Of a stretch of DNA of 64,000 nucleotides, positions 48,055 through 56,271 are shown piece by piece. The stretch's first letter is position 1. The number at the start of each line of letters is the position of its first letter. The position numbers were made by a program, and so were the translations under genes. The stretch is from Solimonas marina (GTDB lineage Bacteria > Pseudomonadota > Gammaproteobacteria > Nevskiales > Nevskiaceae). Location of the stretch: the NCBI RefSeq assembly GCF_012241385.1, contig NZ_JAAVXB010000017.1, forward strand, positions 1-64,000, read 5' to 3'. The notes below the pieces were generated by a model. That model ran no database searches. It saw only the letters and a list, made by a program, of their open reading frames with translations, and was not told the origin of the DNA.

Positions 48055-49455
48055 ATGAACGATGTGACGGGGTTTGCCGAGCAACTGGGCGACATTCCAT
48101 TCGAATGCGATGCGGAGCAGGTGCGTCGTCGCAGCCGCGACATGTCGATGCATTTCAGCCCGATCATTCGTCGCGATGCGGCCGACAAGGTTGCCGATCT
48201 GATCGTGCGGCCGCGGACCGAAGCCGACGTGTTGCAGGTCGCGGCGGCGGCCGCGCGAACCCGCATGCCGCTGATCATGCGAGGCGGCGGAACCTGCAAT
48301 CTCGGCCAGGGCGTGCCGCTGCACGGCGGCGCCATCGTCGACATGACGGCGCTTTCCGAAGTGCTGTGGGTGCGCGAGCATCGCGTCCGCGCGCAGGCCG
48401 GCGCACGCCTGATCGCGATCGACGAGACGACGCGACCGCTGGGCGGCGAACTGCGCATGCACTCGTCGACCAAACGTGCGGCGACCGTCGCCGGCTATGT
48501 CGGTGGCGGCCACGCCGGGATCGGTAGCTGCACCTGGGGCATCCTGCGCGATCGCGGCAACATCCTCGGACTGCGCGTGATCAGCGTCGGCGAGCAACCG
48601 GAGGTCGTCGAGCTGCGCGGCGACGACGTCAACCTGGTGCATCACGCCTACGGCACCAACGGCATCATCACCGAAGTCGAGCTGCCGCTGGCGCCCGCCT
48701 GGCCGTGGGTCGAAGTGATCGCGCTGTTCCCGGCCTTCATGACCGCCGTCGAGTTCGCGTATGAGCTGGGGTTGGCGGACGGCATCATCAAAAAGCTGAT
48801 CTCGCTCGACGACTGGCCGAACTGGCACTACATGAGCGCGATGCGGCCGTTCGGCCGCGACGGCGACAGCATGGCGCGCTGCATGATCGCCGCGCCGTCG
48901 ATGGAAGCGTTCCGCGCGCTGGTGACGCGCTATGGCGGCGAGATTCGTTCCGAGGCGGCCGAGGGCGCCGGCAGCTATGGCGCGCCGCTCTACGAGTTCT
49001 GCTGGGGCCATGCGCGGCTCAAGGTCAATCGCGAACGGCGCGACATCGTCAACAACATCGGCCTGTATCTCGATCCCGACGCGGTGGCCGCGGTGGCACG
49101 CAGCCATCGCCGCTTCCGCGAATTGGGCGGCCTGCACCTGGAGGTCAAGCGCTACGCCGGGCGTCTCGCGTTCCAGGGATCGCCGTACTACGGCTATGTC
49201 GACGATGCGCAGGTGGCCGACGTGATTCGTGGCATGACCGAAGATGGTGCGATGGTTGCGAACAACCATACGTTTTTCGTCAAGGACAACGGCATGAAGC
49301 ACGTCGAGGCGCGTGACGCCGAGTTCAAGCAGCGCATGGATCCGTACGGCCTGATGAATCCGGGCAAGTTCGACGTCGGCGGCGGCGCGGCCGGGCACAG
49401 CAGCGGTGTCGAGCTGCCGACCACCGGCTGGCAGTACGAACGGCCGGCGGCGTGA
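48055..49455 (+). CDS. FAD-binding (PCMH-type) oxidoreductase, first gene of a MarR-controlled operon
   Basis: A 466-residue flavoprotein of the GlcD/vanillyl-alcohol-oxidase fold. The FAD-binding half has PRTEADVLQVAAAAARTRMP and IMRGGGTCNLGQGVPLHGGA near residue 80, STKRAATVAGYVGGGHAGIG near 145 and GTNGIITEVELPLA near 200. The C-terminal half with MDPYGLMNPGKF near 435 closes the substrate site. Relatives oxidise hydroxy acids, aromatic alcohols or nitrogen heterocycles; the substrate is unknown. An ABC importer and a cytosine-deaminase-like hydrolase follow closely, so it acts on the imported compound. Confidence 0.82.
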   Translation: MNDVTGFAEQLGDIPFECDAEQVRRRSRDMSMHFSPIIRRDAADKVADLIVRPRTEADVLQVAAAAARTRMPLIMRGGGTCNLGQGVPLHGGAIVDMTALSEVLWVREHRVRAQAGARLIAIDETTRPLGGELRMHSSTKRAATVAGYVGGGHAGIGSCTWGILRDRGNILGLRVISVGEQPEVVELRGDDVNLVHHAYGTNGIITEVELPLAPAWPWVEVIALFPAFMTAVEFAYELGLADGIIKKLISLDDWPNWHYMSAMRPFGRDGDSMARCMIAAPSMEAFRALVTRYGGEIRSEAAEGAGSYGAPLYEFCWGHARLKVNRERRDIVNNIGLYLDPDAVAAVARSHRRFRELGGLHLEVKRYAGRLAFQGSPYYGYVDDAQVADVIRGMTEDGAMVANNHTFFVKDNGMKHVEARDAEFKQRMDPYGLMNPGKFDVGGGAAGHSSGVELPTTGWQYERPAA

Positions 49456-49465
49456 GCGATACGCG

Positions 49466-50524
49466 ATGCCGCTGACGCGACGCGCCCTGCTCGCGGCTGC
49501 GCTCGGTTCAGCCGGCGCCCTGGCCGTCGGCTGCCGCCCGCCGTCGACGCGGCCGCCGCGCCGCAACGGTCTCGACGCGATTCGCTACCAGCTCGGCTGG
49601 CTGCCGCAGCCGGAGAAAGGCGGGCTGTTCCAGGCGCAGGTCGCCGGGCTTTATCGCCAGCACGGGCTGGACGTCGAGATCGTGCCCGGCGCGCCGCAGC
49701 TCAATGCCCTGCAACTGCTGGCGGCCGGGCGCGTCGACATCGTCGATTCCGACAGCTTCCGCGTGCTGTCGGTGCTGCGCAGCGGGATTCCCGCGGTGGC
49801 GATCGCCGCCTTCGGACAACGCGCGCCGAACGTGCTGCTGTCGCACGCGCACAGCGGCAACGACACGCTCGCCGATTTGCGCGGCAAGCCGGTGATGGTG
49901 TCGGCGCCCGGTCGGCAGAGCTACTGGCCGTGGTTGCGCGCACGCTACGGCTACGACGACGCGCAACTGCGACCTTACGGCGGCAGCCTCGCGCCGTTTC
50001 TCGTCGACCCGACGCTCAGTTGCGAAGGCTTCGTGACCAGCGAACCGTTTCAGCTGCGGCGTCAGCATATCGAGCCGGTCGTGCATGTGCTCGCCGATCA
50101 CGGCTATTCGGCGTACAGCGCGGTAATGCTGGCGTCGTCGCGGCTGGTCGCGCAGCGCGACGATGTCGTGCGCCGCTTCGTCGCCGCCACGCGGCTGGGT
50201 TGGTATCAATACCTCCATGGCGATTCGGCGGCCGCCAACGCCGCCATCAAGCGCGGGAATCCGTATCTGGACGACGCGCGCATCGCGTACTCGATCGCCG
50301 CCTTGAAGCAGACCGGCATCGTCGAATCCGGCGACGCGTTGCAGTCGGGGCCGGGGGCCATGACCGATCGTCGCTGGCAGGACTTCTATCACACGATGGT
50401 GGCGGCAGAGGCATTGCCGGCGCGGCTCGACGTCGCCAGCGCCTACACCTTGCGCTACGTCAACGAACGCTGGACGCCGCCCGGCATGTCGCCAACGACA
50501 GGGAGCACGACCGATGCACGCTGA
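49466..50524 (+). CDS. ABC transporter substrate-binding protein (NMT1/TauA/SsuA type)
   Basis: A 352-residue periplasmic binding protein with a lipoprotein/Tat-like leader (PLTRRALLAAALGSAGALAVGC, Cys23). The binding fold starts at about residue 40 with IRYQLGWLPQPEKGGLFQAQ, as in thiamine-pyrimidine (ThiY/NMT1), taurine and sulfonate binding proteins. It overlaps the ATPase gene by 11 bases. The ligand is not predictable, but the operon's deaminase-like hydrolase suggests a nitrogen-containing ring or amide. Confidence 0.82.
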   Translation: MPLTRRALLAAALGSAGALAVGCRPPSTRPPRRNGLDAIRYQLGWLPQPEKGGLFQAQVAGLYRQHGLDVEIVPGAPQLNALQLLAAGRVDIVDSDSFRVLSVLRSGIPAVAIAAFGQRAPNVLLSHAHSGNDTLADLRGKPVMVSAPGRQSYWPWLRARYGYDDAQLRPYGGSLAPFLVDPTLSCEGFVTSEPFQLRRQHIEPVVHVLADHGYSAYSAVMLASSRLVAQRDDVVRRFVAATRLGWYQYLHGDSAAANAAIKRGNPYLDDARIAYSIAALKQTGIVESGDALQSGPGAMTDRRWQDFYHTMVAAEALPARLDVASAYTLRYVNERWTPPGMSPTTGSTTDAR

Positions 50525-51314
50525 AACGAAAAGTCCGGCAGACGACGCGCGGCCGGCGCTACGACTGCACGGCCTGAGCAAGCGCTACGGCAGCGCGGCG
50601 CCGGTGCTGGCCGGTATTGATCTCGACATCGCGCCGCATTCGTTCGTCTCGCTGCTCGGGCCGTCCGGCTGCGGCAAGAGCACCTTGCTGCGCTTGGTCG
50701 CCGGACTCACGGCGCCGAGCGGCGGCGGCATCGAATGGCCGCGCGGCGCCGGTCGCGATGCGCGCGTGTCGTTCGTCTTCCAGGAGCCGACGCTGATGCC
50801 GTGGGCGACGGCGGCACGCAACGTCGCTCTGCCTTTGCGCTTGCAGGGGCTCACCGCGCGTGAGGCCCGCGCGCGCGCGACCGAGGCGCTGGCGGCGGTC
50901 GGTCTGGCCGGCGCGGCGGACGCCTATCCGCGCGAGCTGTCGGGCGGCATGAAGATGCGCGTGTCGATCGCACGCGCGCTGGTCACCCAACCGGAACTGC
51001 TGCTGATGGACGAGCCGTTCGCGGCGCTCGACGAAATCACCCGGCAAAAGCTCAGCGACGATCTGTTGCGGCTCTGGCAGGCGCAGCGCTTCACGACCTT
51101 GTTCGTCACGCATTCGGTGTTCGAAAGCGTATTCCTGGCGCAGCGCATTCTGGTGATGGCGCCGCGGCCGGGTCGCATCAGTGCCGATCTTGCCGTCGGC
51201 GAACCGTATCCGCGTACGCCGGCCTACCGCACGTCGGCGCCCTACGCCGAGCACAGCCGCCGCGCATCCGACGCGCTGGCGGCGACGCTGCGCGACGCCG
51301 AGGTGGCGGCATGA
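50514..51314 (+). CDS. ABC transporter ATP-binding protein (TauB/SsuB type)
   Basis: A 266-residue ATPase with Walker A GPSGCGKST near residue 44, Q-loop FVFQEPTLMPWATAARNV near 87, signature LSGGMKMRVSIARAL near 143 and Walker B LLLMDEPFAALDE near 163. The sequence around the Q-loop is typical of nitrate/sulfonate/pyrimidine-type importers. It overlaps the binding-protein gene upstream and the permease gene downstream (ATGA). Confidence 0.92.
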   Translation: MHAETKSPADDARPALRLHGLSKRYGSAAPVLAGIDLDIAPHSFVSLLGPSGCGKSTLLRLVAGLTAPSGGGIEWPRGAGRDARVSFVFQEPTLMPWATAARNVALPLRLQGLTAREARARATEALAAVGLAGAADAYPRELSGGMKMRVSIARALVTQPELLLMDEPFAALDEITRQKLSDDLLRLWQAQRFTTLFVTHSVFESVFLAQRILVMAPRPGRISADLAVGEPYPRTPAYRTSAPYAEHSRRASDALAATLRDAEVAA

Positions 51315-52096
51315 AGGCGTCGTTCGCGCGCTGGTCGTATCCGGTGCTGGCCGGCGTGCTGCTGCTGGTCGTCTGGCAGCTGCTGGTGAGCGGGCTCGCC
51401 GTGCCGCCGTATGTCATGCCCGGGCCGCTGGCCATCGGTCGTGCACTGATCGACGAGCGCGCGGCCTTGCTGCATTCGACCTGGATCACGATGAGCATCG
51501 CCTTGGCCGCACTGTGTCTCGCCGTCGTTTCCGGGCTGCTGCTTGCGGTGTTGTTCGTGCAATCGCGTGCGCTGGGGCAGGCCTTGTTTCCGTATGCGGT
51601 AGTGATGCAGGTGACGCCGGTCGTGGCGATCGCACCGCTGCTGATCATCTGGACCGGCGATGCGCACGTGGCGCTGCTGATCTGCGCGTGGCTGGTGGCG
51701 TTCTTTCCGATTCTGTCGAACACCACGCTTGGGCTGCGCTCGGCGGACGCGCATCTGCTCAGCCTGTTCCGCCTGTATCGCGCGACCCGCTGGCAGACTT
51801 TGTGGTACCTGCAGCTGCCGGCGGCCACGCCGTATTTTCTTGGCGGTCTGCGCATCTCCGGCGGCTTGTCGCTGGTTGGCGCCGTGGTCGCCGAATTCGT
51901 CGCCGGCACCGGCGGCACACGCTCGGGTCTGGCGTCGCGCATCCTCGACGCCGGCTATCGTCTGGCGATTCCGGAAATGTTTGCCGCGCTGCTGCTGATT
52001 TCCGCCTGCGGCCTCGTGATTTTCGGCAGCCTGTCGCTGATCTCGCATCTGGCGCTACGCCGCTGGCACGAAAGTGCCATGCCCAGGGAGCTTTGA
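51311..52096 (+). CDS. ABC transporter permease (TauC/SsuC type)
   Basis: A 261-residue inner-membrane permease with six hydrophobic segments. The coupling-helix region lies near residue 150 (HLLSLFRLYRATRWQTLWYL QL region), the EAA-like loop of this family. It pairs with the ATPase upstream. The amidohydrolase starts three bases after its stop. Confidence 0.88.
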   Translation: MKASFARWSYPVLAGVLLLVVWQLLVSGLAVPPYVMPGPLAIGRALIDERAALLHSTWITMSIALAALCLAVVSGLLLAVLFVQSRALGQALFPYAVVMQVTPVVAIAPLLIIWTGDAHVALLICAWLVAFFPILSNTTLGLRSADAHLLSLFRLYRATRWQTLWYLQLPAATPYFLGGLRISGGLSLVGAVVAEFVAGTGGTRSGLASRILDAGYRLAIPEMFAALLLISACGLVIFGSLSLISHLALRRWHESAMPREL

Positions 52097-52099
52097 TTC

Positions 52100-53428
52100 G
52101 TGTCGCCTTTCTTCGCCTTACCGAATGCCGACCGCTATGCGCTGCGTGGCGTCACCGTGCCACGCTGTCTGCTGGTCGGCGCCGCGCTCGACGGCGACGA
52201 CGAACTGCTGGCCGCCGATCTGCTGATCGAAGGCGGGCGGATCGCCGCGATCGTGCCGGCCGGCGCGCTCGATGCCGAACTCGGCCCCGATCTCGACGCG
52301 GCGATGGTGTTGCCGGGTCTGGTCGACTGTCATACCCATCTCGACAAGGGCCATATCTGGCCGCGCCAGCCGAATCCGACCGGCACGCACCGCGACGCGG
52401 CGCTGGCGACGCAGGCCGATCGCAGTGCGCACTGGACCGCCGAAGACCTGCGCCTGCGCATGGAGTTCGCGTTGCGCACTGCCTATGCCAAGGGCGTGGT
52501 GGCGATACGCACGCATCTGGATTCGCAGCCGCCGCAAGCGGCGATTTCGTTTCCGGTCTTCGCCGAAATGCGCGAGCGCTGGGCCGGGCGTATCACGCTG
52601 CAGGCGTCGTCGATCATCACGCTCGATGCGTTTGTCGGCGACGAAGGCGACGCACTCGCCGAACAGGTCGCGCGGCACGGTGCCGCGCTGGGCTGCGTGA
52701 CGCGCTTTCGCAGCCGGCCCAACACGATGCCGTCGGCGCTGTTCGACGCGGCGATGCGACGCGTCTTCGCGCTCGCCGAGCGGCATGGTCTGTCGCTGGA
52801 TCTGCACGTCGACGAGAACGACGACGCCCCCCATCAGACCTTGCTGCGTATCGCCGGGCTGGCGATCGAACGCGACTTCAGGCACGGCATCGTCGCCGGC
52901 CACTGCTGCGCGCTGGCGCTGCAGCCGGACGCGGTGATCGACGCGACGCTGGCGGCCTGCCGCAGCGCGGGCATCGACATCGTCAGTCTGCCGACGGTCA
53001 ACCTCTATCTGCAGGATCGCGGCAGCGGCCGCACGCCGCGCTGGCGCGGCGTGACCCTGTTGCACGAGATCAAGGCCGCCGGCCTGCGCGTCGCCGTTGC
53101 CGGCGACAACTGCCGCGATCCGTTCTACGCCTACGGCGATCACGACATGCTGGAGACCTTCGCACAGGCGGTGAAAATTGCGCATCTCGACCATCCGGTC
53201 GGCGACTGGATCTCCGCTGCCTGTGCGACGCCGGCGGCGATCATGGGGTTGTCGAGCTGCGGGCTGCTTGGCGTCGGTCACGATGCCGACCTGATCGTGC
53301 TGCCGGCACGCGACTATTCGGAGATGTTGTCGCGCTTCCAGTCCGAGCGCGTCGTCTTGCGTCGGGGGCGGGCCATCGATACGCGCCTGCCGGATTACCG
53401 GCTGCTCGATTCGCTGCGGCGGTCATAG
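52100..53428 (+). CDS. Cytosine-deaminase-like amidohydrolase
   Basis: A 442-residue metal-dependent hydrolase of the amidohydrolase superfamily, cytosine deaminase branch, from a GTG start. Metal ligands are visible in GLVDCHTHLDKGHIW near residue 76, DLHVDENDD near 236, VAGHCCALAL near 268 and AVAGDNCRDPFYAYGDHDML near 335. It would deaminate or open a pyrimidine-like or cyclic amide substrate brought in by the upstream importer. It is the last gene of the operon; a hairpin follows. Confidence 0.85.
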   Translation: MSPFFALPNADRYALRGVTVPRCLLVGAALDGDDELLAADLLIEGGRIAAIVPAGALDAELGPDLDAAMVLPGLVDCHTHLDKGHIWPRQPNPTGTHRDAALATQADRSAHWTAEDLRLRMEFALRTAYAKGVVAIRTHLDSQPPQAAISFPVFAEMRERWAGRITLQASSIITLDAFVGDEGDALAEQVARHGAALGCVTRFRSRPNTMPSALFDAAMRRVFALAERHGLSLDLHVDENDDAPHQTLLRIAGLAIERDFRHGIVAGHCCALALQPDAVIDATLAACRSAGIDIVSLPTVNLYLQDRGSGRTPRWRGVTLLHEIKAAGLRVAVAGDNCRDPFYAYGDHDMLETFAQAVKIAHLDHPVGDWISAACATPAAIMGLSSCGLLGVGHDADLIVLPARDYSEMLSRFQSERVVLRRGRAIDTRLPDYRLLDSLRRS

Positions 53429-53447
53429 CCGTCAACGGCAAAAAGAA

Positions 53448-53478
53448 GGCCGCGCGCCACTCGTCGTGGAGCGCGGCC
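53448..53478. terminator. Terminator hairpin between convergent operons
   Basis: GGCCGCGC (53448-53455) pairs with GCGCGGCC (53471-53478), with an inner CCAC/GTGG helix around TCGTC. It lies 19 bases after the amidohydrolase stop and before the HiPIP stop on the other strand. Confidence 0.6.
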
Positions 53479-53514
53479 AACGCGCGGGGGCGGGGGGGAA
53501 TCGTTGCGGTGCGC

Positions 53515-53847
53515 TTACGCCGGCTTGCTCGCCCAGGCCGCGCACCAGCCGCTCTTGGCGACCAGCTTGCCGCCGAATGCCGCGCACGGTGCGTGGCCGT
53601 CCTTCTCGGCGCTGGCCTGATACAGCGCGCAATTGCCGCAATGGTGGCCAGCCGCGTAGTTCGGGTTGGCGGCCTGATCGACGTGGCTGGCATCGTCGGT
53701 GTAGTGCAGGGCCTTGGCGGTGGGATCGTCGACGCTGATCTTGTCGGCGGCCATGGCGCGCGAGGTCCACAGCCCGCCGAGGGCGAGGGTGGCGGCGGAC
53801 GCGCCGGCAAACTTGATGAAACGACGACGATCGGACTGATGTTGCAT
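53515..53847 (-). CDS. High-potential iron-sulfur protein (HiPIP), Tat-exported
   Basis: A 110-residue protein with a Tat signal (DRRRFIKFAGASAATLALGG) and a mature domain of about 75 residues that has the four HiPIP cysteines: CGNC, then C in GHAPCAAFGG, then C in SGWCAAW. HiPIPs carry single electrons in the periplasm at high potential. Located last in the alcohol-oxidation operon, it is the probable acceptor for electrons from the haem domain of the PQQ dehydrogenase. A terminator stands between the two genes. Confidence 0.9.
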   Translation of the reverse strand: MQHQSDRRRFIKFAGASAATLALGGLWTSRAMAADKISVDDPTAKALHYTDDASHVDQAANPNYAAGHHCGNCALYQASAEKDGHAPCAAFGGKLVAKSGWCAAWASKPA

Positions 53848-53942
53848 ACCCGTCTCCTGTAGGAAGCGCGAAGGCTCCAGAACGTGGTGGTGCCGCGTGT
53901 GGGGGGCGAACGCGGCGTTCGCGTGAACAGATGCAGTGCTCC

Positions 53943-53978
53943 AAAAAATGCCGCGCCCCGGCTGCTCCGGGGCGCGGC
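53943..53978 (-). terminator. Rho-independent terminator between the PQQ dehydrogenase and HiPIP genes
   Basis: Read leftward: GCCGCGCCCCGG and its complement form a 12-base-pair stem (53950-53961 with 53967-53978, 5-base loop), followed by ATTTTTTGG. It lies 27 bases after the dehydrogenase stop and about 95 before the HiPIP start, so it should lower or separate HiPIP expression. Confidence 0.75.
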
Positions 53979-54004
53979 CAACGCGCAAACGCGCGGAGGA
54001 GAGA

Positions 54005-56218
54005 CTATTTGGCGTGCTCGGGGTCTTCCTTGATCTCTTCCTTGAGGTCGTAGGCACGCTTGATCAGATAGGCATGGATGTCGTCGATCTCGTCGGGCTT
54101 GAGCACGCCGGCGAACGACGGCATCGCCTTGCTCGCGTACGCACCCATGACGATGCCGGGGAACATCTGATGCTTGGCCGCGGTCAGGCGACGCAGGTCA
54201 GGCACGACGCCACCGGACACGGCGTTGATGCCATGGCACTGCGAGCAATGACCGTTGAACAGGTCGCGACCCTTGGCGATCTGCGCCTCGGTGGCGGTCT
54301 GCTTCGGCGGCGCCGGCGGCAGCAGTTCCGGATAGACGGCCGGCTGCAGCTTAGCGTCGCCGCCGATCTTGTAGGTCAGCACCTGCGCATACGGACGCAC
54401 ACCGGCATTCAGCGAGGCCTGACCGGCGAAGGTTGCAAACGCGCCGCCCCAGCCGACCATGAACGTCACGTACTGCTCGCCGTCGGCCTCGTAGGTCACC
54501 GGGCCGGCCATCACGCCCGACTGCGCCGGCGACTCCCACAGCTTCTTGCCGTCGGTGGCGCGGTAGGCGACGACGCGGCCGTCGGCCGTGCCTTCGAACA
54601 CCAGGTTGCCGGCGGTCGACAGCGTGCCGCCGTTGAAGATGGTCTTGTACGGCACTTCCCAGACCTTCTTCTGCTTGACCGGGTCCCAGGCCAGCAGCGA
54701 GCCGGTCCACGAGTCCGCCCACTTCTGCATGTCGGCGTTGGAGTCCTTCATCGCCGCGGCGCTGACGCCGAGCTGATAGAAGTTCTTGGCGCCGCGCTCG
54801 TACTTGTAGTTCGGATCGTTCTGATAGGTGACCGCGAACACATGCTTCGGAATGTAGACGAGGCCGGTGTTCGGGTTGTACGACATCGGCTGCCAGTCAT
54901 GACCACCCCAGAAGCCCGGACGCACCAGCACCGGACCCTTCTGCTTCCAGTACTTCGCTTCCTCGGTGAACACCGGGCGGCCGGTCTTCAGGTCGACCTT
55001 GGTTGCCCAGTTGACCGGCGCGTACTTCTCGGCCGAGATCAGCTTGCCGGTGGCGCGGTCGAGCACGTAGAAGAAGCCGTTCTTCGGCGCCTGCATGATG
55101 ACGTCACGCGGCTTGCCGTCGATCTTCAGCGTCGCCAGGATCATGTGCTGCGTGGCGGTCATGTCCCAGGCGTCGCCCGGCGTCGTCTGGTAATGCCAGA
55201 CGTATTTGCCGGTTTCCGGCTTGATCGCGACGATGGAGCTGAGGAACAGGTTGTCGCCCTTGGCTTCCGAACGCAGCCAGTAGTTCCACATCGACGCGTT
55301 GCCGGTGCCGATGTAGAGCAGGTCGAGCTTGGGGTCATAGGCCATCGAGTCCCAGACCGTGCCGCCGCCGCCCTGCGTGTACCAGGCGTCGCCGGTCCAG
55401 GTCTTGACCGCCATCTGCAGTTCCGGCGTTTCCTGCGGCTTGCTCGGATCGCCCGGCACCGTGAAGAAGCGCCAGTCCTGCTTGCCGGTCTCGGCGTCAT
55501 AGGCGGTGATGTAACCGCGCACGCCGAACTCGGCGCCGCCGTTGCCGATGATCACGCGGCCCTTGACGATGCGCGGCGCGCCGGTGATGCCGTAGCTGCG
55601 CGTGTGGTCGATGACGGTATCGACGTCCCAGACCTTGTGACCGTCCTTGGCGTCGAACGCGACGAGTCGGCCGTCATTGGTGCCGACGTAGACCTTGCCC
55701 TTCCACACCGCCGGACCGCGGTTGACCGCGTCGCAGCAGAACTCGCCGGCCTTGAAGCGATCGACCTGCGGGTCGCCCTTCCACAGCAGCTGGCCGGTCT
55801 TGGCGTCGAGCGCGTAGACGATCGAGAACGGACCGGTGGTGTACATCACGCCATCGACGACGATCGGCGTGGCTTCGACACCGCGGTCGAAGTCGAGCTT
55901 GTACTGCCAGGCCAGGCCCAGCTTGTCGACGTTCTTTTCGGTGATCTGCTTGAGCGGGCTGTAGCGCTGTTCGCTGTACGTGCGCCCGGTGCTCATCCAG
56001 TTGCCGGGCTCCTTGTCGGCATCGATGATGCGCGCGGCGTCGACGTCGGCGGGAATCGGATCGGCCTTGGCGGTGTCGGCGCTGGCGTCCGGGCTATGGC
56101 AGGCGGCGCTGACGATCAGCGCCGCGGTGCCGAAGACCATGCCCAGTGCTTGCAGCACCTGGCGCGGCTGGCGATGGGTCGGTGCCGGCATGTCCGGCGT
56201 GTTTTTGATGTTACTCAT
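54005..56218 (-). CDS. PQQ-dependent quinohemoprotein alcohol dehydrogenase (type II-like)
   Basis: A 737-residue periplasmic enzyme: an N-terminal hydrophobic leader with a possible lipobox (LIVSAAC, Cys40), an eight-bladed PQQ propeller (about 60-600) and a C-terminal cytochrome c domain. The vicinal cysteines that hold PQQ are Cys161-Cys162 (EFCCDAVNRG); the catalytic Asp lies in GDNLFLSSIVAI, and tryptophan-docking motifs recur (VYALDAKTGQLLWKG). Haem is bound by CSQCH (658-662) with Met in MPSFAG as sixth ligand. The residue two after the catalytic Asp is Leu rather than Asp, which argues for calcium rather than a lanthanide. GAGGAG precedes ATG 56218. It would oxidise primary or 1,2-diol alcohols and pass electrons to HiPIP or another carrier. 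Confidence 0.92.
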   Translation of the reverse strand: MSNIKNTPDMPAPTHRQPRQVLQALGMVFGTAALIVSAACHSPDASADTAKADPIPADVDAARIIDADKEPGNWMSTGRTYSEQRYSPLKQITEKNVDKLGLAWQYKLDFDRGVEATPIVVDGVMYTTGPFSIVYALDAKTGQLLWKGDPQVDRFKAGEFCCDAVNRGPAVWKGKVYVGTNDGRLVAFDAKDGHKVWDVDTVIDHTRSYGITGAPRIVKGRVIIGNGGAEFGVRGYITAYDAETGKQDWRFFTVPGDPSKPQETPELQMAVKTWTGDAWYTQGGGGTVWDSMAYDPKLDLLYIGTGNASMWNYWLRSEAKGDNLFLSSIVAIKPETGKYVWHYQTTPGDAWDMTATQHMILATLKIDGKPRDVIMQAPKNGFFYVLDRATGKLISAEKYAPVNWATKVDLKTGRPVFTEEAKYWKQKGPVLVRPGFWGGHDWQPMSYNPNTGLVYIPKHVFAVTYQNDPNYKYERGAKNFYQLGVSAAAMKDSNADMQKWADSWTGSLLAWDPVKQKKVWEVPYKTIFNGGTLSTAGNLVFEGTADGRVVAYRATDGKKLWESPAQSGVMAGPVTYEADGEQYVTFMVGWGGAFATFAGQASLNAGVRPYAQVLTYKIGGDAKLQPAVYPELLPPAPPKQTATEAQIAKGRDLFNGHCSQCHGINAVSGGVVPDLRRLTAAKHQMFPGIVMGAYASKAMPSFAGVLKPDEIDDIHAYLIKRAYDLKEEIKEDPEHAK

Positions 56219-56271
56219 TGCATTCTCCTCGTACTGCTCTCCCGTTGCGTTGATCGTCTGCATCGTGGCGC

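Noticed and set aside
51181-53862. Rightward frame of nearly 900 codons across the ABC permease and amidohydrolase genes
   Set aside because: It lies in another frame over two genes with family motifs and overlapping starts and stops; Arg/Ala-rich with no domain.
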